This document shows, piece after piece, positions 1-4,231 of a stretch of DNA of 5,885 bases. A model generated the notes under the pieces. It saw only the letters and a program-made list of their open reading frames with translations, was not told where the DNA came from and searched no databases. This DNA is from Myxococcales bacterium (lineage in GTDB: Bacteria; Myxococcota_A; UBA9042; PHBI01; JAAZYN01), in the NCBI GenBank assembly GCA_014239625.1, contig JAAZYN010000113.1, forward strand, positions 2,602-8,486, written 5' to 3'. Position 1 is the stretch's first letter; every line of letters begins with the position of its first letter. The translations under genes were made by a program, and so were the position numbers.

Positions 1-340
1 CGAAGGGGATCCCCGCAGCGACACACGCACTGGCCTCCTCGGCGCCGCGGCCCAGGACGAACGGATCGCCACCCTTCAAGCGCACCACCCGCTGACCAGC
101 GCCGGCCCGTTTGACGATCAGCGCGCTGATCGCATCCTGCTGCGCGTGGCCCGAGCCACCGGTCTTGCCCACGTGGATCCGCTCCTGCCCAGGTACCAGA
201 ACCGTCGCCAAGAGCGCGGGCGAGGCCAGCCGGTCATAGAGCACGACGTCGGCCCGCTCGATAGCCCGCTTTCCGGCCAGCGTCAGCAGCCCCGGATCGC
301 CCGGACCGGCACCCACCAGGCTGACGAAGCCGTGGCTCAA
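1..340 (-). CDS. cobA: Uroporphyrinogen-III C-methyltransferase, N-terminal part (runs off window)
   Basis: SUMT uses two S-adenosylmethionines to methylate uroporphyrinogen III to precorrin-2, the branch to siroheme and cobalamin; it is cytoplasmic. About 113 residues are visible. Near the N-terminus is the SAM-binding loop VGAGPGDPGLLT (residues 9-20), then VVLYDRL (32-38), GKTGGSGHAQQDAI (58-71, a variant of the usual GKR-G-H-Q-I segment) and the second signature VVRLKGGDPFVLGRGAEEA (85-103). The chosen start is TTG at 340-338. It overlaps the hemC stop by 4 bases (TTGA) and has a GAGAG 8 bases upstream; no better start precedes the conserved glycine loop. The 3' end is outside the window, so it cannot be told whether this is a lone SUMT or the CobA-HemD fusion common after hemC in related clusters. 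Identity is near certain; the exact start is likely. Confidence 0.95.
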   Translation of the reverse strand, partial: MSHGFVSLVGAGPGDPGLLTLAGKRAIERADVVLYDRLASPALLATVLVPGQERIHVGKTGGSGHAQQDAISALIVKRAGAGQRVVRLKGGDPFVLGRGAEEASACVAAGIPF

Positions 341-1299
341 CCCCGTTGCTCTCGGAGGGTGTCCAGAACCTCGGCGCCGCCGGCGTCGAGCAACATCTTG
401 GCCAACCTCTCCCCCAGCTCGACGGCCTGCTCGACAGGCATGCGCAGCTCGTTGCGAAAGGTCGCCGACCCATCCGGGCGCCCGACAAACCCAATCATGC
501 TCAAGGTCTGATCGTCCAGGAACTGTGCATAAGCGCCCAGGGGTATCTGACAGTTGCCCTCGAGCCGACGCAGAAACGCGCGCTCCGCGGTGACGCATGC
601 GCGCGACCTGGCATCATCCAGCCGGCTCACAGCTGCGCACACCCGGAGGTCGGCGCTTCGAGTCTCGACGCCCAGGGCGCCCTGAGCCACCGCCGGTACC
701 ATCTCGTCGGGCGCCAACGCGCGGCTTATCCGATGCCCCCAGCCCAACCGCTCGAGGCCCGCAGACGCGAGGACCAGCGCCTGCATTCCGTCGACGCCGG
801 CGTCGAGCTTTCGTAGCCGCGTGTCGAGGTTGCCGCGCACCGGGACGATGGTCAATTCTGGATACAGCGCCAGCACCTGTGAGGCGCGACGGAGGCTGCT
901 CGTACCCACGGTGGCGCCGTCTCGAAGCTGGCCGAGGCTCGATATCCTCTCAGACGACTCGCCAAACACGACAGCGTCGTAGGGGTTCGCCCGATGAGGG
1001 ACGGCGCTGATCGTCAACCCTTCGGGCAGCTCGGAGGGTAGATCCTTCATGGAGTGAACCGCGAGGTCGGCGCGGCCGTCCAGCAGCGCCTCCTCGAGCT
1101 CTTTGACGAAGAGGCCCTTTCCGCCGACAGCGCTGAGAGCGCGGTCGAGGATCTTGTCTCCCCGGGTCTTCATGACCATCAGCTCGACCTCCCGGACGCC
1201 TGTAACGGCGCCGTCGGCGAGGAGAAGGTCCCGGATATGATTGGCCTGCCACAGAGCCAGTCTGGAGCCTCGCGTAGCGATAACCAGTTTGCCGCTCAC
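337..1299 (-). CDS. hemC: Hydroxymethylbilane synthase (porphobilinogen deaminase)
   Basis: The enzyme condenses four porphobilinogen molecules head to tail into hydroxymethylbilane, using a covalently bound dipyrromethane cofactor; it is cytoplasmic. The 320-residue length is normal for the family. Visible landmarks are ATRGSRLALWQ at 8-18 with the substrate-binding arginines, VHSMKDLPSELP at 81-92 with the catalytic aspartate (D86), GTSSLRR at 132-138, and RRLEGNCQIPLGAYA, whose cysteine (C250) corresponds to the cofactor-attachment cysteine C242 of E. coli. All key residues are present, so it should be active. The start is GTG at 1299-1297, overlapping the hemA stop as GTGA, with GAGAGAG (1312-1306) 6 bases upstream. 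The stop overlaps the cobA start by 4 bases. The double overlap suggests coupled translation with hemA and cobA. Confidence 0.98.
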   Translation of the reverse strand: MSGKLVIATRGSRLALWQANHIRDLLLADGAVTGVREVELMVMKTRGDKILDRALSAVGGKGLFVKELEEALLDGRADLAVHSMKDLPSELPEGLTISAVPHRANPYDAVVFGESSERISSLGQLRDGATVGTSSLRRASQVLALYPELTIVPVRGNLDTRLRKLDAGVDGMQALVLASAGLERLGWGHRISRALAPDEMVPAVAQGALGVETRSADLRVCAAVSRLDDARSRACVTAERAFLRRLEGNCQIPLGAYAQFLDDQTLSMIGFVGRPDGSATFRNELRMPVEQAVELGERLAKMLLDAGGAEVLDTLREQRG

Positions 1300-2681
1300 T
1301 TTGCGCTCTCTCGTTTTCGGGCGATGCCCGCCGATAGGTTGTCTTCTCTGACGTCGTCGGGCTCCATCACGGAGACCGGCGCTGGGTCCGGCGCCACCTC
1401 GACGGGCGGATGGCCGTCGACCCCGAACAGCAGCTGCGCGGTCGCGACCAACGGCGCATCTCCACCATCTTGCTCAGAGGCGTTCTTGAGCGCCATCATC
1501 GTCGGGTGAAGCAGCTTATTCACGGTGGCCATCAGCATGGTCTCCAAGGCCCGCCTGTCGTCCTCGCTGAGGTGCCGTAAGCGCTTACCCAGCGTCCGGT
1601 CCAGCTCTCCGCGCGCCAGCTCACGGGCGCGATGCCGGATCGCGGTGATGGTGGGCTTGACCTCCAGCTGGCGATACCACGCCTCGACGGCGCTCAGCTC
1701 ACGCGCGACGATGGCCTCTGCGGCCTCAGCCTCACGCACGCGCTCCGCCATATTGTCCCGGGCGACCTGCTGCAGGTCGTCGACGTTGTACAAATAGACC
1801 GTGTCCAGACGGCCGACCTCCGGGGCGACATCTCGGGGCACCGCGATGTCGACGATGAAGATCGGTTTGTATTTTCGCGTCTTGATGACCTGGCGCATGC
1901 GCTCTTTGGTCAGGATGGGTTCGGCCGATCCAGTGCAGGTCAAGACGACGTCGGCCTGCACCAGGAGCTCCTGGAGCTCGTCGAACTGGCGCGGCCTCCA
2001 ACCGTGGCGCTGGGCCAGCTTGAAAGCGCGTTCGGGGCTCCGGTTGCAGACGTACACCTTCCGGGGTCGCCCCTCGGCCAGACCGCGGGCCATGGTCTCG
2101 CCCATCTTTCCCGCCCCCACCAACAGGATGTTGCAGGTCGAGAGATCGTCGAAGATCCGGCGAGCCAGCTCCACCGCGATGGAACCTATAGAGACCCGGT
2201 TGGCGGCGATCTCGGTCTCATTACGCACACATTTGGCCACCCGGAAGGCGTGCTGAACAAGCTGTCCCAGGACAGGCCCGATGGTCCCGGCGTGCCTTGC
2301 GGCGGTGAGCGCTTCTTTGACCTGCCCCAAGATCTGAGGCTCGCCGACGACCATGGAATCCAGACTCGAGGTGACCCGCAGCAAGTGGTGCAGCGCGCTG
2401 ACTCCTGCACGAAAGCTGGCGTGGTGTTCTACCAGCTGTGGGGAGACGCCTCGATGAATGGCGAAGAGTGTCGCCAAGGTGTGGTTCGAGATGCCACCCT
2501 GGGTAGGAACAACGTACAACTCCACTCGATTGCAGGTCGACACGAGGAGGGTCTCGGCGACCTCATCTTCCGCAGCGATCCCGCGCAGAAACTCGCCCAG
2601 CCCGTCGGGGGGCACAGCGAGGCGCTCCCGCAGATCGACGGCGGCGGTCTTGTGACTGATGCTGGCAACGATGAGATCGAT
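1296..2681 (-). CDS. hemA: Glutamyl-tRNA reductase with apparent ATC start codon
   Basis: NADPH-dependent GluTR reduces glutamyl-tRNA to glutamate-1-semialdehyde, the first committed step of C5-pathway tetrapyrrole synthesis. With the start proposed here it has 461 residues: a catalytic domain with SHKTA (9-13), RER (18-20) and STCNRVELY (nucleophile C50); H99 in the HHLLRV segment; GEPQILGQ (113-120); the NADPH loop GAGKMG (189-194); VDIAVPRD (277-284); then a helical dimerisation domain and a Pro/Asp-rich tail after about residue 420 that E. coli HemA lacks. No ATG, GTG, TTG or CTG lies between the in-frame TGA (2693-2691) and the conserved N-terminus. ATC at 2681-2679 has GAGG 7 bases upstream, and it places C50 and H99 at exactly the E. 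coli residue numbers. The first conventional codon, GTG at 2615, would remove SHKTA and RER and is rejected as the true start. The gene begins 4 bases after ccsA and its stop overlaps hemC. Function is certain; the start codon is inferred. Confidence 0.93.
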   Translation of the reverse strand: MDLIVASISHKTAAVDLRERLAVPPDGLGEFLRGIAAEDEVAETLLVSTCNRVELYVVPTQGGISNHTLATLFAIHRGVSPQLVEHHASFRAGVSALHHLLRVTSSLDSMVVGEPQILGQVKEALTAARHAGTIGPVLGQLVQHAFRVAKCVRNETEIAANRVSIGSIAVELARRIFDDLSTCNILLVGAGKMGETMARGLAEGRPRKVYVCNRSPERAFKLAQRHGWRPRQFDELQELLVQADVVLTCTGSAEPILTKERMRQVIKTRKYKPIFIVDIAVPRDVAPEVGRLDTVYLYNVDDLQQVARDNMAERVREAEAAEAIVARELSAVEAWYRQLEVKPTITAIRHRARELARGELDRTLGKRLRHLSEDDRRALETMLMATVNKLLHPTMMALKNASEQDGGDAPLVATAQLLFGVDGHPPVEVAPDPAPVSVMEPDDVREDNLSAGIARKRESAK

Positions 2682-2692
2682 AGGGCTACCTC
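2682..2692 (-). promoter_or_regulatory. Shine-Dalgarno of hemA overlapping the ccsA stop
   Basis: GAGGT (2692-2688) lies 7 bases, counted from GAGG, before the ATC at 2681. It overlaps the ccsA stop TAG (2688-2686), so the ribosome ending ccsA would sit on the hemA binding site, which favours coupled initiation. Confidence 0.6.
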
Positions 2693-3468
2693 ATCATGTA
2701 CATCAGTACAGCGCCGACGGTGGTCACGAAAGCCGCCATCAAGGTCAACGCGGCGCGGCGACCGCGCCAACCGCTGCGCCAGCGTCGGTAGATAGCGACC
2801 GAGTAGATGGACCAACTGAGCGCGGCCAACACGTGCTGCGGGCGAACCGAGAACGGCTCCGATAGCCCAGGTCGCCACCCAAGCCCAAGCGCGATCCCGA
2901 GAGTATAGAGTGGGAACCCGGTGTACAGGAGCTGCCACGCCCGCCTCTCCAGCGCCATCAGACTCGGGAGCTTGGGGGAGCCCCCTCCGCCGAGGCGCTT
3001 GCTCTTCAGGCGGTTTTCCTGGCTCAAGAACACGATGGACAACACGTAGGCGGGGATGAACGCCACAAAACCGAGCATTACAGCGCTCACATGGACGGCC
3101 GTGAGGGCGCTCATCTCCCCGCCCGGCAGGCGTGAGTCAAAGCCCTTGAGAAACACGGCGAGGGCGGTCACGCCCACGAGGGACGCGACCACCAGGGGGC
3201 TGATGGGTACGTCGCGCCATAGCCGGGTCGACAAAAACACCAACGCCGCACCGGCGGCGACCACCAGCATGATCTGCGACGATGGCAAGAGATCAGAGGT
3301 GCCGCTAAATGCGACCACCGCCGCCGCCGCCAAGGACCCTCCAGCGAGGGTGAGCAGGCCGATCGACGCGCGCAACAAGGCGGCCCCGGAGGCGAACGTC
3401 CACCGCAACTGCAGCAGCGTCGCCACAAAGCACGCGACCGCGGCGACTACCAACAGTAACTGAATGAT
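2686..3468 (-). CDS. ccsA: HemX/CcsA-family (YpjD-like) eight-helix membrane protein
   Basis: An integral inner-membrane protein of the cytochrome c assembly/HemX superfamily. It is recognised by its eight hydrophobic segments (about residues 2-21, 34-55, 65-81, 90-108, 122-148, 176-197, 211-229, 237-258, ATC numbering, 260 residues) and by its place directly before hemA. H126 at the head of helix 5 and H212 at the head of helix 7 fall where family histidines are expected. The tryptophan-rich WWD motif of true heme handlers is absent; only GW and then LSWSIYSVAIYRR remain, with GWRGRRA after it as in YpjD-type members. In Bacillus subtilis HemX lowers HemA level, so a HemA-control role is as plausible as cytochrome c assembly. 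The nearest conventional start is TTG at 3453-3451, but AGGAGG (3479-3474) sits 20 bases before it and only 5 bases before ATC (3468-3466) or 8 before ATT. ATC gives a natural hydrophobic N-terminus (MIQLLLVV), so it is preferred. Confidence 0.85.
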   Translation of the reverse strand: MIQLLLVVAAVACFVATLLQLRWTFASGAALLRASIGLLTLAGGSLAAAAVVAFSGTSDLLPSSQIMLVVAAGAALVFLSTRLWRDVPISPLVVASLVGVTALAVFLKGFDSRLPGGEMSALTAVHVSAVMLGFVAFIPAYVLSIVFLSQENRLKSKRLGGGGSPKLPSLMALERRAWQLLYTGFPLYTLGIALGLGWRPGLSEPFSVRPQHVLAALSWSIYSVAIYRRWRSGWRGRRAALTLMAAFVTTVGAVLMYMMR

Positions 3469-3480
3469 CTCGACCTCCTA
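3469..3480 (-). promoter_or_regulatory. Strong Shine-Dalgarno of ccsA that decides its start
   Basis: TAGGAGGTCGAG ends directly at an ATC codon. AGGAGG (3479-3474) is a full anti-16S match, spaced 5 bases from ATC (3468) and 8 from ATT (3465), but 17 from CTG and 20 from TTG. The TAG within it is an in-frame stop, so no earlier start is possible. Confidence 0.7.
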
Positions 3481-3484
3481 TCGA

Positions 3485-3520
3485 GCCCCGAACGCTGAAC
3501 TACCTATACCGTGCCGGGGC
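3485..3520 (-). other. Inverted repeat between trxA and ccsA
   Basis: GCCCCG (3485-3490) and CGGGGC (3515-3520) can pair as a six-base GC stem with a 24-base loop, in the 71-base trxA-ccsA gap and just before the ccsA AGGAGG. The loop contains TATAGG on the minus strand (3508-3503), a weak -10-like element without a convincing -35. It could be an attenuating or processing hairpin or chance; there is no U-run. Confidence 0.25.
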
Positions 3521-3539
3521 CGATGGAAGGAAGTGGACT

Positions 3540-3869
3540 CTATAAGTGCGGCTCCACGAGGGCCTGCAGCTTCTGCTTGCTCTGAGCTCCGACCACGCGA
3601 CCCACGACCTCGCCGTTCTTGTACAGAAACAACGCTGGGATTGAGCTGACGCCGAGGGAGCCCGCATAACGCTGGTGCGCGTCGACGTCCACTTTGGCGA
3701 CCTTGAGGCGGCCATCCAGCTCATCTGCGAGCTGATCGAGGGCCGGCGCCATCATCTTGCAGGGACCGCACCAGTTCGCCCAAAAATCGACGAGCACGGG
3801 GACCTCGCTGTCGATGACCTGGGATTGGTAGTCGGCGTCCGTGATGTTGAGTACGTTTGGGCTGGCCAT
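3540..3869 (-). CDS. trxA: Thioredoxin
   Basis: A small cytoplasmic thiol-disulfide oxidoreductase, 109 residues, the normal length of a single thioredoxin domain, with no signal peptide. The redox site WCGPCK is at 33-38 (C34, C37), preceded by VLVDFWA with the buried aspartate D28. The cis-proline loop is SIPALFLYKNGEV with P78; the residue after it is alanine where threonine is usual. The ATG at 3869 has AGGAG 8 bases upstream, and a promoter candidate lies at 3930-3958. The tetrapyrrole cluster follows 71 bases downstream on the same strand, so cotranscription is possible. Any functional link, such as keeping the reactive cysteine of HemA or apocytochromes reduced, is inference from position only. 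Confidence 0.97.
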   Translation of the reverse strand: MASPNVLNITDADYQSQVIDSEVPVLVDFWANWCGPCKMMAPALDQLADELDGRLKVAKVDVDAHQRYAGSLGVSSIPALFLYKNGEVVGRVVGAQSKQKLQALVEPHL

Positions 3870-3904
3870 GTGCCGATCTCCTTTGCTGAACCGTGCCGTT
3901 TTCG

Positions 3905-3922
3905 CCCGAGAGGTTGCTCGGG
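3905..3922 (-). other. Hairpin in trxA 5' leader
   Basis: CCCGAG (3922-3917) and CTCGGG (3910-3905) form a perfect six-base-pair GC-rich stem with a six-base loop, CAACCT, at or next to the predicted trxA transcription start. No U-run follows on either strand, so it is unlikely to be a terminator; a 5'-end stabilising hairpin is the likelier role. It ends well before the AGGAG ribosome binding site. Confidence 0.4.
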
Positions 3923-3929
3923 ATGCACG

Positions 3930-3958
3930 ACCTTAGGTGCGGGCGGTGCCCTGGTCAA
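3930..3958 (-). promoter_or_regulatory. Sigma70-type promoter candidate for trxA
   Basis: Read on the minus strand, TTGACC (3958-3953; five of six bases of the -35 consensus) is followed after exactly 17 bases by TAAGGT (3935-3930), which keeps the most important -10 positions T, A and final T. Transcription would start near 3923, giving a leader of about 53 bases before the trxA ATG. An AT-rich stretch (3961-4000, 15 of 40 bases G or C) lies directly upstream and could serve as an UP element or an activator site. It could also drive the tetrapyrrole cluster by readthrough. Confidence 0.6.
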
Positions 3959-3975
3959 TGGGTTGTTGTTCGTTC

Positions 3976-3990
3976 TGTAATCGATTCACA
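3976..3990. promoter_or_regulatory. Imperfect palindrome upstream of the trxA promoter
   Basis: TGTAATCGATTCACA is a near-perfect palindrome: removing one C would give the perfect TGTAATCGATTACA. It is centred about 60 bases upstream of the predicted trxA start site, a typical position for a class-I activator, and lies in the only AT-rich stretch of the intergenic region. No regulator family is recognised; half of the CRP consensus is matched but the other half is not. Confidence 0.3.
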
Positions 3991-4039
3991 TACATTTCAG
4001 GTCGACGGCCGGGGCTCCACCACAGGCTGCCTGCACCCG

Positions 4040-4078
4040 ACCCGAGGCTCCGCGCGACGCTGGGCTCAGGGCTCGGGT
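4040..4078 (-). terminator. Inverted repeat downstream of acs, possible weak terminator
   Basis: ACCCGAG (4040-4046) and CTCGGGT (4072-4078) form a perfect seven-base inverted repeat around a 25-base GC-rich spacer, 64 to 102 bases after the acs stop. An alternative pairing, CACCCGA with TCGGGTG, uses 4034-4040 and 4073-4079. There is no run of T after it on the minus strand, so a classical intrinsic terminator is not supported. It may be a 3'-end stabilising structure or simply part of the acs-derived repeat. Confidence 0.25.
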
Positions 4079-4231
4079 GGCGCCCCCACGATCCGGCTCA
4101 CCGTCGCTGGCCTGATCGAGCAGCGCCCACCCGCCGGCGCCTCACGACAGCGCGCGCGCGCCGGAGGCGATGCTCTCCACGACGCTGGGGTCAGCGAGCG
4201 TCGACACGTCTCCCAGACGATCCGGCTCACC
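4055..4231 (-). repeat. Diverged tandem copy of the acs 3' end
   Basis: The 15-base word GGTGAGCCGGATCGT occurs inside acs (4231-4217) and again, 129 bases later and in the same reading frame, after the acs stop (4102-4088). A second word, TGA(C/G)CCCAGCGTCG, follows at 4193-4180 and 4068-4055, an offset of 125, so the two copies differ by a 4-base indel between the blocks. Across the 33 bases starting at the second block I count about 25 identities. The peptides correspond too: AEGEPDR in acs and SDGEPDR in the copy. The intergenic segment therefore looks like an old tandem duplication of the acs C-terminal codons. The frame stays open for 51 codons after the acs TGA, to a TGA at 3988-3986. 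Confidence 0.6.

Noticed and set aside
2613..2615. GTG as the hemA start
   Set aside because: It would delete 22 residues including SHKTA and RER, which are part of the catalytic domain and are perfectly encoded upstream.
1632..2795. 387-codon plus-strand open frame
   Set aside because: Antisense shadow of hemA and the end of ccsA, with no recognisable motif.
2429..2938. 169-codon minus-strand frame across the ccsA-hemA junction
   Set aside because: It overlaps two clearly real genes out of frame and has an arginine/serine/proline-rich shadow composition.
3503..3508. TATAGG as a dedicated promoter -10 for the tetrapyrrole cluster
   Set aside because: No acceptable -35 element is found at 16-18 bases upstream; mentioned only within the inverted-repeat entry.
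3905..3922. Hairpin as acs terminator
   Set aside because: No T-run on either strand, and it lies downstream of the predicted trxA promoter, where a terminator would block trxA.
3976..3990. CRP or FNR binding site
   Set aside because: Only one half-site resembles the CRP consensus and the FNR consensus is not matched.
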